Source: Rhodococcus sp040643435 (GTDB lineage: Bacteria > Actinomycetota > Actinomycetes > Mycobacteriales > Mycobacteriaceae). From it: a stretch of 64,000 bases of DNA. The notes beneath the pieces are model-generated. The model did not search any database. It had not been told where the DNA came from and saw nothing but the letters and a program-made list of their open reading frames with translations. The stretch's first letter is position 1. The number at the start of each line of letters is the position of its first letter. Positions 34,212-42,074 of the stretch are shown one piece after another. A program made the translations under genes and the position numbers. Location: contig NZ_JBEYUH010000002.1 in the NCBI RefSeq assembly GCF_040643435.1, positions 326,512-390,511 of the forward strand. Reading direction: 5' to 3'.

Positions 34212-35093
34212 GTGGTCTCGTTCACCGTCGGGGTCGCGATGACCCCACTCGACCAGCTCGGCGGTATCGCGCAGACCGCCGAGCAGTGCGGTTACACCTC
34301 GATCGCCCTGCCCGATTCGCTGTTCTACATGGAGAAGCAGACCGTCGACTATCCGTACACCCCCGACGGTTCGCGGATGTGGACGCCCGACACGCCGTGG
34401 GTCGATCCGCTGATCGCCGCAGCGTCCATGGCGGCAACCACGTCGACGATCCGCTTCTACACGCAGGTGCTCAAGCTCGGTTCACGCAATCCGGTGCTGC
34501 TGGCACGCCAGGTGGGATCGGTAGCCAATCTCACGGGCAACCGATTCGGATTGGGTGTCGGGATCGGCTGGGCACCCGAAGAATTCGAATGGTGCGGTGT
34601 CCCCTATGCGAAGCGGGGCAAGCGGGTCGACGAGATGATCGACGTGCTGAAGCTGATCCTCGGCGGCGGCATGGTCGAACACCACGGCGAATTCTACGAT
34701 TTCGACCGGCTGCAGATGAGCCCCGCGCCCACCGAACCGGTGCCCTTCTATGTGGGTGGGCACACCGATGTCGCGCTTCGTCGTGCCGCGCGCGTCGGGG
34801 ACGGCTGGACGTCGGCGATGATCGGCTTCGACGATCTCGTCGGTGTCATCACGCGGTTGCGTGAGTTGCGGGAGGAATACGGCCGCAGCGAGGAGCCGTT
34901 CGAGATCCAGTCCGTGTGCGTCGACAGGTTCGGAAGCTCGGGCTACGCCGAACTCGCCGATGCCGGCGTCACCGACATCATCGTGGTGCCGTGGATCTTC
35001 GACGGGCACGGATTCGATTCACCGCTCGAAGCGAAGCAGGAATCGCTGCGGAAGTTCGCCGACAAGTACATCCACGGAAAGGACGCAGCATGA
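34212..35093 (+). CDS. F420-type LLM oxidoreductase
   Basis: 293 aa from GTG 34212, with AGGAGG 3 bases upstream. LLM family (TIGR03619-like): VGVAMTPLDQLGGIAQTAEQCGYTSIALPD at the N-terminus, STIRFYTQVLKLGSRNPVLLARQVGSVANLTGNRFGLGVGIGW near 77-118, and PFYVGGHTDVALRRAARVGDGW near 178-199. Ninth base after ltp3, so in its operon, and overlapping the next gene by 4 bases (ATGA). A redox step on a steroid intermediate is inferred from context. Substrate unknown. Confidence 0.8.
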   Translation: MVSFTVGVAMTPLDQLGGIAQTAEQCGYTSIALPDSLFYMEKQTVDYPYTPDGSRMWTPDTPWVDPLIAAASMAATTSTIRFYTQVLKLGSRNPVLLARQVGSVANLTGNRFGLGVGIGWAPEEFEWCGVPYAKRGKRVDEMIDVLKLILGGGMVEHHGEFYDFDRLQMSPAPTEPVPFYVGGHTDVALRRAARVGDGWTSAMIGFDDLVGVITRLRELREEYGRSEEPFEIQSVCVDRFGSSGYAELADAGVTDIIVVPWIFDGHGFDSPLEAKQESLRKFADKYIHGKDAA

Positions 35094-35503
35094 GCGAGGA
35101 GCACCCGGCGCGTGTGGCGGCCCGGGCGTCGCAGGCAGCGGCGAGCGGGAAGCGCAAGGACGAGTGGCTTGCGCTGTTCGCCGAAGACGCGTGCGTCGAG
35201 GATCCCGTCGGCCCGTCCGGTTTCGACCCCGAGGGCAAGGGGCACCACGGCCGCGAGGCGATCGCGAAGTTCTACGACATGACCATCGCGAACACCGACA
35301 AGCTCGAGTTCCTCGTCGACGACGTGCTGGTGTGCGGCGACGAGTGCGTCAACATCGGCACGATTCGCACCACGATGGCGGGCAATCTCATCGACGCGGA
35401 GGGTGTGTTCGTCTACCGGGTCGACGCCGACGGAAAGATAGTGTCGCTGCGCGCGTTCTGGGAAGTGGATCGCGCGATGAAGACTCTGCGGCCGGTCTCG
35501 TAG
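35090..35503 (+). CDS. SnoaL-like / ketosteroid-isomerase-fold protein
   Basis: 137 aa from ATG 35090 (ATGA overlap). NTF2-like fold signs: WLALFAEDACVEDPVGPSGFDPEGKGHHGREAIAKFYD near residues 25-62 and a beta-rich second half ending VFVYRVDADGKIVSLRAFWEVDRAMKTL. This is the usual pattern of SnoaL/limonene-epoxide-hydrolase-like and delta5-3-ketosteroid isomerase-like proteins. In an ltp3/ltp4 operon a steroid isomerase, hydratase or cyclase role is plausible but not shown. Confidence 0.75.
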   Translation: MSEEHPARVAARASQAAASGKRKDEWLALFAEDACVEDPVGPSGFDPEGKGHHGREAIAKFYDMTIANTDKLEFLVDDVLVCGDECVNIGTIRTTMAGNLIDAEGVFVYRVDADGKIVSLRAFWEVDRAMKTLRPVS

Positions 35504-35513
35504 CATCGGCGGT

Positions 35514-36086
35514 ATGTCGACCGCCGGAATCGTTCTCGCAGCAGGGGGCGGCTCGCGGTTGGGTGGACGCGCGAAAGCGCTGCTCCCCCACCGCGGCCGT
35601 CCCCTGCTGCATACCGTCGTCGATGCCCTGCTCGACGGCGGGTGCGACGAGGTCCTGGTGGTGGTCGGTGCGTTCGGCGAGGATGTCGCAGCAGTCCGTC
35701 CGGCCGGCACCACCGTTGTTCGCAATCCCCGTTGGTCCGAGGGCATGTCGACGTCCCTGCGGCGCGGAGTCGAAGCGGCACGAGACCACGAGAGAATCGC
35801 CCTTACCGTCGTCGATTTTCCCGGTATCACAGCCGAATTGGTGCGTCACGTTCTCGATGCGCACCGACCGGGCACGGTGACGCTTCCGATCTTCGGTGAG
35901 CGCCCCGGCCATCCGGTGGTGTTCGACACCGCCGATGCTGTGGCCGCAGCCAATGAGGCCACCGGCGACGAGGGAGCGCGGTCGTTCCTCGCCCGCAATC
36001 GTGAGCGGGTGCGCCGCGTCGATTGCACCCGTCTCGCCGACGCCGGCGACGTCGATACTCCGGAGGATCTGCAGCGTCTCGACTGA
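35514..36086 (+). CDS. MobA-like NTP transferase
   Basis: 190 aa. Nucleotidyltransferase of the MobA/MocA type: GIVLAAGGGSRLGGRAKALLPHRGRPLL near residues 5-32 carries the GxGxR...K nucleotide-binding signature, followed by VVRNPRWSEGMSTSLRRGV and TVVDFPGITAELV (an Asp that would bind metal). Such enzymes attach CMP or GMP to molybdopterin, or act in related sugar-nucleotide steps. It follows the SnoaL-like gene by 10 bases. No molybdoenzyme gene is seen here, so its presence in a sterol operon is odd. Confidence 0.78.
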   Translation: MSTAGIVLAAGGGSRLGGRAKALLPHRGRPLLHTVVDALLDGGCDEVLVVVGAFGEDVAAVRPAGTTVVRNPRWSEGMSTSLRRGVEAARDHERIALTVVDFPGITAELVRHVLDAHRPGTVTLPIFGERPGHPVVFDTADAVAAANEATGDEGARSFLARNRERVRRVDCTRLADAGDVDTPEDLQRLD

Positions 36087-36244
36087 AACCGTGTAGGGAG
36101 GCACTGTCGATGGTGGCGGAGATCGGCCGGGTCCTCGCGCACTACGCGGCGCTGGGCCCGGCACCGGAACGGCGTCGCCGGCTCACCAGCAGGATCATCA
36201 TGCCGGGCCGAGACCTCACGGACCGAGCCGGTCGGAGAATGCAA

Positions 36245-36280
36245 GAGGTCCCCGGCCACCCGACGGCGACCGGGGACCTC
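36245..36280 (-). terminator. Hairpin terminator after cyp125
   Basis: Perfect 11-bp stem GAGGTCCCCGG/CCGGGGACCTC (36245-36255 with 36270-36280), 13 bases past the cyp125 stop; it may also stop transcription from the MobA-like gene on the other strand. Confidence 0.7.
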
Positions 36281-36293
36281 CCGAGAACTCGGA

Positions 36294-37547
36294 TCAGTGC
36301 TGGACCGGGCACCCACCCGAGGTCTTGTAGTCGACCTGGAATTCCTTGATGCCGTTGAGCCAGCCCGACCGGAGACGGTGCGGGTCGCCGATCTTCGTGA
36401 TGTCCGGGATGTGGTCGGCGATCGCGTTGAAGATCAGGTCGATCTCCATGCGCGCGAGGTTCGCGCCGAGGCAGTAGTGCGCACCGGTGCCACCGAAGGC
36501 GAGGTGCGGATTCGGGTCACGAAGGATGTCGAACTCGCGGGGGTTCTCGAAGACCTCTTCGTCGTTGTTGGCCGAGGCGTACAGCATCACCACGCGCTCA
36601 CCCTTGCGGATCGTCTGTCCGCCGAGCTCGGTGTCCTCGAGCGCGGTGCGCTGGAACGAGGTGACCGGGGTTGCCCAGCGGATGATCTCGTCGGCGGCGG
36701 TCTTCGGCCGGTCGCGCTTGAAGATCTCCCACTGCTCGGGATTGTCGAGGAAGGCCGCCATGCCGTGGGTGATGGCGTTGCGGGTGGTCTCGTTGCCGGC
36801 CACGGCAAGCACGATGAAGAAGAAACCGAATTCCTCGGGAGCGAGCTCGTCGCCGTCGATGTCGGCTTCGATGAGGGTGGTGACGATGTCGTCGGCCGGA
36901 TTCGCCTTGCGGTCCGCTGCCATCTGATAGGCGTATCCGAGGACTTCCATGGACGCTGCCGCCGGATCGGCGGTGCTCTCCGGATCGTCGTAGCCCGTCA
37001 TCTGGTTGGACCACTCGAAGATCTTGGCACGATCCTCCTGCGGCACACCGATGAGGTCGGCGATCGCCTGCAGCGGCAACTCCGCAGCGATCTGCGTGAC
37101 GAAGTCGCCACCGCCGGCCCGACACGCGTCTCCGACAATGGCCCGTGCGCGGCGATCCAGTTCGTCGCGCAGGCCGTTGATCGCGCGCGGTGTGAAGCCA
37201 CGGGCGACGAGCTTGCGCAGCTTGGTGTGCTCGGGGGCGTCCTTGTTGAGCAGGACATGACGCTGCAGTTCGATCGCTTCACGCGGAATGTCGTCGTTGA
37301 ACCGCGGAATCGCAGTGTTCTCCCAGTTGGAGAACACGTCGCTCCGGCGGGAGACCTCGCGGACCTCCTCGTGCCGGGAGACAACCCAGAATCCGTCGTC
37401 GTGGAACCCACCGACTTCGGGAGACTTCTTGTTCCACCACACCGGCGCCGTCTTCCGCAGTTCCGCAAACTCTTCGAACGGCATACGGTCTGCGTACAGA
37501 TCGGGATCGGTGAAGTCGATGTCTTCGGGGATGTTCGGCTGCGCCAC
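36294..37547 (-). CDS. cyp125: Cytochrome P450 CYP125, steroid C26/27-hydroxylase
   Basis: 417 aa from GTG 37547, with AGGAGAG upstream. P450 signatures: I-helix AVAGNETTRNAITHG near residues 238-252, EIIRWATPV (K-helix ExxR) near 280, heme loop AFGGTGAHYCLGANLAR with the Cys359 ligand. CYP125 hydroxylates the terminal side-chain methyl of cholesterol/cholestenone and oxidises it to the acid before FadD19 acts. Divergent from fadA5, as in M. tuberculosis. A perfect KstR box lies 40 bases upstream. Confidence 0.93.
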   Translation of the reverse strand: MAQPNIPEDIDFTDPDLYADRMPFEEFAELRKTAPVWWNKKSPEVGGFHDDGFWVVSRHEEVREVSRRSDVFSNWENTAIPRFNDDIPREAIELQRHVLLNKDAPEHTKLRKLVARGFTPRAINGLRDELDRRARAIVGDACRAGGGDFVTQIAAELPLQAIADLIGVPQEDRAKIFEWSNQMTGYDDPESTADPAAASMEVLGYAYQMAADRKANPADDIVTTLIEADIDGDELAPEEFGFFFIVLAVAGNETTRNAITHGMAAFLDNPEQWEIFKRDRPKTAADEIIRWATPVTSFQRTALEDTELGGQTIRKGERVVMLYASANNDEEVFENPREFDILRDPNPHLAFGGTGAHYCLGANLARMEIDLIFNAIADHIPDITKIGDPHRLRSGWLNGIKEFQVDYKTSGGCPVQH

Positions 37548-37587
37548 TGATATCTCTCCTGCCCTTGCGGGTACCGCTCGCGCTATA

Positions 37588-37601
37588 TGGAACACGTTCT
37601 A
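37588..37601. promoter_or_regulatory. KstR box TGGAACACGTTCTA (cyp125 side)
   Basis: Perfect match to TnnAACnnGTTnnA, 40 bases before the cyp125 start; identical in sequence to the box before the NMO-family gene at 14133-14146. Confidence 0.82.
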
Positions 37602-37681
37602 AAACCATTCAAACACAGGCGCGCCCTTCGACCAAGGGATCTGCACGTCCGTCGGGATAACCCTCGGCTGTTGCCAGCTGG

Positions 37682-37695
37682 GAAAACCTGTTCTA
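37682..37695. promoter_or_regulatory. KstR-type box GAAAACCTGTTCTA (fadA5 side)
   Basis: Fits TnnAACnnGTTnnA except for the first base (G for T). It lies 33 bases before the fadA5 start, so the divergent cyp125/fadA5 pair has one box per direction. Confidence 0.68.
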
Positions 37696-37728
37696 CTTTG
37701 CGAAGAACGTAGGAGAAAGGAACCCGAA

Positions 37729-38892
37729 GTGGGCACACCAGTCATCGTCGAGGCCGCACGGACCCCGATCGGCAAGCGGGGCGGATGGCTCGCGGGCCTG
37801 CACGCTGCCGAGATCCTGGGCGCCGTCCAGGCCGGACTCGTCGAACGTGCCGGCATCGACGCCGCGCTCGTCGAACAAGTCATCGGTGGCTGCGTCACCC
37901 AGGCGGGCGCCCAGTCCAACAACATCACCCGCACGGCCTGGCTTCACGCGGGCCTGCCCTGGCAGGTCGGCGCCACCACCATCGACGCCCAGTGCGGGTC
38001 GGCCCAACAGGCCAATCACCTCATCGCGGGTCTCATCGCCACCGGCGCCATCGACGTGGGGATCGCATGCGGCATCGAGGCGATGACCCAGGTCCCCCTC
38101 GGCGCCAACGTCGGCGATCAGGCCGGTCCCCGTCGCCCCGAGTCCTGGAACATCGACATGCCCAACCAGTTCGAGGCCGCCGAACGTATCGCGCGGCGTC
38201 GCGGTATCACCCGCGAGGACGTCGACGCGCTCGGAGTGCGATCGCAGCAACTCGCGAAGCAGGCCTGGGACGAGGGCCGATTCGACCGCGAGGTGCTGCC
38301 GGTCGTCACACCCGTCGTCGACAAGGGGGGCAACCGCACCGGCGAGAAGGCGACCGTCACCCGCGACCAGGGTCTGCGCGAGACGTCGACCGAGTCGCTG
38401 GCCAAGCTGAAGCCGGTACTCGAGGGCGGCATCCACACGGCCGGCACCTCGTCGCAAATCTCGGACGGCGCCGCGGCCGTGCTCCTCATGGACGAGGACC
38501 GGGCGAAGGCGCTCGGACTGAAGCCGCGGGCACGAATCGTCGCCCAGGCGCTCGTGGGGGCAGAACCCGAGTTCCACCTCGACGGTCCCGTTCAGGCCAC
38601 GGCGAAGGTCCTCGAGAAGGCCGGCATGAGCATCGGGGATCTCGACCTGTTCGAGGTCAACGAGGCCTTCGCATCGGTGCTGCTCTCCTGGGCCCAGGTG
38701 CACGGACCGGACATGGACAAGGTCAACGTGAACGGTGGCGCTATCGCGCTCGGCCACCCCGTCGGCTCCACGGGCTCGCGTCTGATCACCACCGCCCTGC
38801 ACGAACTCGAGCGCCGCGACGCGTCGACCGCTCTGATCTCGATGTGCGCCGGCGGCGCGCTGGCGACGGGCACCATCATCGAGCGCATCTGA
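37729..38892 (+). CDS. fadA5: Steroid side-chain thiolase FadA5
   Basis: 387 aa from GTG 37729, with AAAGGA upstream. Complete degradative thiolase: nucleophilic Cys89 in DAQCGSAQQ, His343 in NGGAIALGHPVGSTG, and second Cys373 in MCAGGALATG. FadA5 cleaves 3-ketoacyl-CoA steroids, releasing acetyl-CoA or propionyl-CoA from C27/C24 side chains. Divergent from cyp125; followed after one base by the Ddn-like gene, as Rv3546-Rv3547 in M. tuberculosis. Confidence 0.93.
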   Translation: MGTPVIVEAARTPIGKRGGWLAGLHAAEILGAVQAGLVERAGIDAALVEQVIGGCVTQAGAQSNNITRTAWLHAGLPWQVGATTIDAQCGSAQQANHLIAGLIATGAIDVGIACGIEAMTQVPLGANVGDQAGPRRPESWNIDMPNQFEAAERIARRRGITREDVDALGVRSQQLAKQAWDEGRFDREVLPVVTPVVDKGGNRTGEKATVTRDQGLRETSTESLAKLKPVLEGGIHTAGTSSQISDGAAAVLLMDEDRAKALGLKPRARIVAQALVGAEPEFHLDGPVQATAKVLEKAGMSIGDLDLFEVNEAFASVLLSWAQVHGPDMDKVNVNGGAIALGHPVGSTGSRLITTALHELERRDASTALISMCAGGALATGTIIERI

Positions 38893-38893
38893 C

Positions 38894-39367
38894 ATGGGCA
38901 CAGAAGCGGCACCGAAGGGCCTCGACTCGAAGGCCACGGTCTCGATCATCAAGTGGATGTCGCGGTGCAACGTCGCGGCGTACCGGGCGACCGGCGGTCG
39001 CATCGGCGGGAAGTGGCGCGTGGGAAGCGCCTTCCCGTGGGGCATCCCGGTGTGCCTGGTGACCACGATCGGGCGGAAGACCGGGCAGCCGCGGACGGCA
39101 CCGCTGCTGTTCCTCGAGGACGGCGACAAGGTGGTCCTCGTCGCCTCCCAGGGAGGACTGCCCAAGCACCCCTTGTGGTTCCGCAACATCCAGGCGAACC
39201 CGGAGGTCACGGTGCAGATCAAGTCGCGCATCCGGACCATGCGGGCGCGGGTCGCAAGCGACGAGGAACGAGCGGCCTACTGGCCGCGTCTGACGGCGAT
39301 GTACCCGGACTTCGACAACTACCAGTCGTGGACCGACCGTGTGATTCCCGTCGTCGTGTGCGAGTGA
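38894..39367 (+). CDS. Deazaflavin-dependent nitroreductase family protein (Ddn-like)
   Basis: 157 aa, 1 base after the fadA5 stop. The F420-binding split-barrel family is shown by VCLVTTIGRKTGQPRTAPLLFLEDGDKVVLVASQGG near residues 53-88, PKHPLWFRNIQANPEVTVQIKS near 90-111, and a C-terminal YPDFDNYQSWTDR. Homologous in place and size to Rv3547 (Ddn), which activates the drug pretomanid and may normally reduce quinones. No function in sterol breakdown is proven; co-transcription with fadA5 is strongly suggested. Confidence 0.85.
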   Translation: MGTEAAPKGLDSKATVSIIKWMSRCNVAAYRATGGRIGGKWRVGSAFPWGIPVCLVTTIGRKTGQPRTAPLLFLEDGDKVVLVASQGGLPKHPLWFRNIQANPEVTVQIKSRIRTMRARVASDEERAAYWPRLTAMYPDFDNYQSWTDRVIPVVVCE

Positions 39368-39457
39368 GCGTCCCGGCCGGCACGGTTCGCCGGGATGGTC
39401 CCGTGCGGGAATACTGAGTCCCGTACGTCCAGGTTCTCGACGAAGGGATGTCGCACG

Positions 39458-40117
39458 ATGGCAACGACGAACCACGACAAGACGCTCGATCGGCGGGAGA
39501 TCGCAGCGGCGCTGCTTCGGGCGCTCGAACGACGCCACGAGGTGCTCGACGTGATCGTCGACAGCAACGACCGGGCCGAAGCCGTCGCGAAAATCGCTGC
39601 GCTGCTCGACACCGACGACTTCTGCGCGGAAGCTGTGCTGAATCTTCCGTTCCGCCGCCTGACCCAGGCGGAACGGAAGAAGATCCGTGAAGAACTCGAC
39701 GATCTCGACGCGGTACTGCAGTGGACGACCGCGGCACGGCCCTATTCGACCGGAGCACACTTCCGGCTGCGGCCGATCTCCCACAACGCTGTCGATACCG
39801 CACTGTTCAAGGCGCGTTGCGCCGACCAGTTGGGCGACGACAGCGAGGAGAAGGTCGAATCCGAACGTCGGCGCGGCACCGAGTTGATGGACGACGAGTC
39901 GGGCATGTGGCTCGTCGCCGAAGACCTGTCGGGCGACGAGCCGAAACCGGTCGGATTCGCGTTCGGAGAACTGTCCGGCAACGAGGTGGAGGTGCGGATC
40001 TGGGTGCATCCGGATGCGCGCAAGCAGGGCTACGGCACCGCCACTCTCAAGCAGGCCCGATCCGAGCTCGCCGCGTACTTCCCCGGCTCCACGCTGATCG
40101 TCCGCACGCCGGTCTGA
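39458..40117 (+). CDS. GNAT acetyltransferase with a gyrase-A-like N-terminal helical region
   Basis: 219 aa from ATG 39458. Residues ~10-82 (RREIAAALLRALERRHEVLDVI, then AEAVLNLPFRRLTQAERKKI and REELDDLDAVL) closely resemble the helical tower segment of DNA gyrase/topoisomerase IV subunit A. Residues ~95-219 carry a GNAT-like fold ending with VRIWVHPDARKQGYGTATLKQA, containing the acetyl-CoA-binding QGYGTA loop. The substrate is unknown. It stands between the fadA5 operon and a terminator shared with the SDR genes. Confidence 0.65.
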   Translation: MATTNHDKTLDRREIAAALLRALERRHEVLDVIVDSNDRAEAVAKIAALLDTDDFCAEAVLNLPFRRLTQAERKKIREELDDLDAVLQWTTAARPYSTGAHFRLRPISHNAVDTALFKARCADQLGDDSEEKVESERRRGTELMDDESGMWLVAEDLSGDEPKPVGFAFGELSGNEVEVRIWVHPDARKQGYGTATLKQARSELAAYFPGSTLIVRTPV

Positions 40118-40130
40118 CCGCTGCTACGCA

Positions 40131-40180
40131 TCGGGCACGTGCTCGTGACGGCCCCATCGCCGCCCCGAGCACGTGCCCGA
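40131..40180. terminator. Bidirectional hairpin terminator
   Basis: Perfect 15-bp stem TCGGGCACGTGCTCG/CGAGCACGTGCCCGA (40131-40145 with 40166-40180) between convergent genes ending at 40117 and 40193. Confidence 0.8.
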
Positions 40181-40192
40181 ATGTGTTCGTTC

Positions 40193-41107
40193 CTACGTTC
40201 CGTAGACCGGCGTCGGCGGCTGCGACGACGAGATGAGCTTCTCGACGACGGGTCCGAGTTCCTTCGGATCCCAGCGGTCGCCCTTGTCGACAGCTTCCCC
40301 GTGGCGCCATCCGTCGGCCAGCGAGACCTTGCCGCCCTCGGCTTCGAACACTCGGCCGGTCACGTCCTTCGACTCGGCGCTGCCGAGCCACACGACGAGC
40401 GGCGAGACGTTCTCGGGAGCCATGGCGTCGAAGCCTTCTTCGGGCGCGGCCATCATCTCGGCCATCGCGCCCCCGGCACCGACGGTCATGCGGGTCCGCG
40501 CAGACGGCGCGATCGCGTTGACCGTCACGCCGTAGCGGCCGAATTCGGCTGCGGCCTGGATCGTGAGGGTCGCGATGCCGGCCTTGGCCGCGGCGTAGTT
40601 GCCCTGGCCGATGCTGCCCATCAGGCCTGCACCGGAACTGGTGTTGATGATGCGGGCATCCACGGGATTGCCGGCCTTGGATTCGGCGCGCCAGTAGCTC
40701 ATGGCGTGACGCATCGGCGCGAAATGGCCCTTGAGGTGGACCCGGATGACCGCGTCCCACTCTTCTTCGCTCATGTTGGCGAGCATGCGGTCGCGCAGGA
40801 AGCCCGCGTTGTTCACGAGCACGTCGAGCCGGCCGAAGCTGTCGAGCGCCGTCTTCACGAGGTTCTCGGCACCCGCCCAGTCAGCGACGTCGTCACCGTT
40901 GACGACGGCTTCTCCGCCTGCCGCCCGGATCTCTTCGACGACCAGCTCGCCGGGGCTCTCACCCGTGGCGGTTCCGTCGCTGCCGACACCGATGTCGTTG
41001 ACGACGACCTTCGCTCCCTCCGCAGCGAAGGCAAGGGCGTGGGCGCGGCCCAGGCCACGTCCGGCGCCGGTCACGATGACGACGCGCCCGTCCATCAGTC
41101 CACTCAC
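40193..41107 (-). CDS. Short-chain dehydrogenase, Rv3548c-like
   Basis: 304 aa from GTG 41107, which overlaps the previous stop (GTGA) and has AAGGAG 5 bases before it; ATG 41095 is an alternative. Classical SDR: cofactor TGAGRGLGRAHALAFAAEGAKVVVNDIG near residues 13-40, NNAGFLRDRM near 105, catalytic Ser/Tyr/Lys in NTSSGAGLMGSIGQGNYAAAKAG near 160-182. Length and order equal Rv3548c as remembered. The DIGVGSDGTA insert is typical of the MFE-2/17beta-HSD4-like branch, suggesting a 3-hydroxyacyl-CoA or steroid alcohol substrate. Confidence 0.85.
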   Translation of the reverse strand: MSGLMDGRVVIVTGAGRGLGRAHALAFAAEGAKVVVNDIGVGSDGTATGESPGELVVEEIRAAGGEAVVNGDDVADWAGAENLVKTALDSFGRLDVLVNNAGFLRDRMLANMSEEEWDAVIRVHLKGHFAPMRHAMSYWRAESKAGNPVDARIINTSSGAGLMGSIGQGNYAAAKAGIATLTIQAAAEFGRYGVTVNAIAPSARTRMTVGAGGAMAEMMAAPEEGFDAMAPENVSPLVVWLGSAESKDVTGRVFEAEGGKVSLADGWRHGEAVDKGDRWDPKELGPVVEKLISSSQPPTPVYGT

Positions 41108-41880
41108 TTCGTCTCCTTCGTTCGGGCCGCTGCCATGTAGGCAGGGCGTTCGCCGCCGCCGTGGACGGTCAATGTCGATCCGCTGACGTAGCCCGACAGC
41201 GGAGAGGCCAGGAATGCGGCGCAGTTGCCGATGTCTTCGGGCTGGGCCAGCCGACCCAGCGGGACGGTCTCGCCGACTGCGGCGACACCTGCCTCGTCTC
41301 CGTAGAACAGGTGCGACTGTTCGGTCTCGACCATGCCGACCACCACGGAGTTCACCCGCACCTTGGGGGCCCACTCGACGGCGAGCGACTGCGCCAGGCT
41401 GTCGACGCCCGCCTTGGCCGCACCGTAGGCTGCGGTCCCCGGCGAGGGGCGCGATCCGCTCACGCTCGAGATGTTGACGATCGCCCCTCCGGTGTCCTGC
41501 TTCTGCATCACCGCGTTGGCGGCCTGCGCGACCAGCAGCGGGGACAGCAGGTTCAGCTCCACGATCTTGGCGTGGAACTTCGGGCTGGCGTCGGCCGCCA
41601 GCGCGTACGGCGACCCGCCGGCGTTGTTCACCACGGCGTCGAGCCGGCCGTGGCGGTCCACGATGGTCTCGATCAGAGCATTCACCTGATCGGCGTCGCG
41701 GACGTCGCACGGCAGGAACTCCGCGGTCCGTCCGTCTGCTTCGACAGGCTGTTCGGGCTCGTTGCGTGCGCATGTCACGACTGTCGCGCCGGCGCGCAGG
41801 AACACCTTGGTGATACCTGCCCCGACTCCTCGTATCCCCCCGGTGACGAGCACGACCGCGCCGTCGAGTCCCAGATCCAT
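41104..41880 (-). CDS. Short-chain dehydrogenase, Rv3549c-like
   Basis: 258 aa. SDR signatures: TGGIRGVGAGITKVFLRAGATVVTCARN near residues 13-40, NNAGGSPYAL near 84-93, catalytic NISSVSGSRPSPGTAAYGAAKAG near 135-157, and the C-terminal EDIGNCAAFLASPLSGYVSGSTLTVHGG. Corresponds to M. tuberculosis Rv3549c next to Rv3548c. First gene of a two-gene operon, divergent from the igr-type operon across a palindromic operator. Substrate unknown. Confidence 0.85.
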   Translation of the reverse strand: MDLGLDGAVVLVTGGIRGVGAGITKVFLRAGATVVTCARNEPEQPVEADGRTAEFLPCDVRDADQVNALIETIVDRHGRLDAVVNNAGGSPYALAADASPKFHAKIVELNLLSPLLVAQAANAVMQKQDTGGAIVNISSVSGSRPSPGTAAYGAAKAGVDSLAQSLAVEWAPKVRVNSVVVGMVETEQSHLFYGDEAGVAAVGETVPLGRLAQPEDIGNCAAFLASPLSGYVSGSTLTVHGGGERPAYMAAARTKETK

Positions 41881-41936
41881 TCGCTGCCTCCACGTCGTTC
41901 ACCCCGCAGGATGCGCGGGTCTCACGCCGACAACTT

Positions 41937-41954
41937 ACCAAGCAATCGCTTGGT
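41937..41954. promoter_or_regulatory. TetR-type palindrome ACCAAGCAATCGCTTGGT
   Basis: Arms ACCAAGC/GCTTGGT are perfect around a 4-base centre, in the 194-base gap between the divergent SDR pair and the igr-type operon. It is not a KstR box. CAAG...CTTG recalls the KstR2 motif, but there the spacer between CAAG and CTTG is 2 bases and here it is 6. Confidence 0.65.
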
Positions 41955-42074
41955 TCGGTACCGGCTCCCCGTGTCCTCCGCCACGCTCCTGCTCAGTGGG
42001 AATCGAGAAATCTTGCTTGTCGGCCCGACTTAGCGTGGCGACGAACGCGCGTGCCGAAGAGGAGTGATTGGGCC

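Noticed and set aside
36110..36349. Possible small gene between the MobA-like gene and cyp125
   Set aside because: The frame runs through the cyp125 terminator hairpin into the cyp125 coding strand and the product looks like random high-G+C translation.
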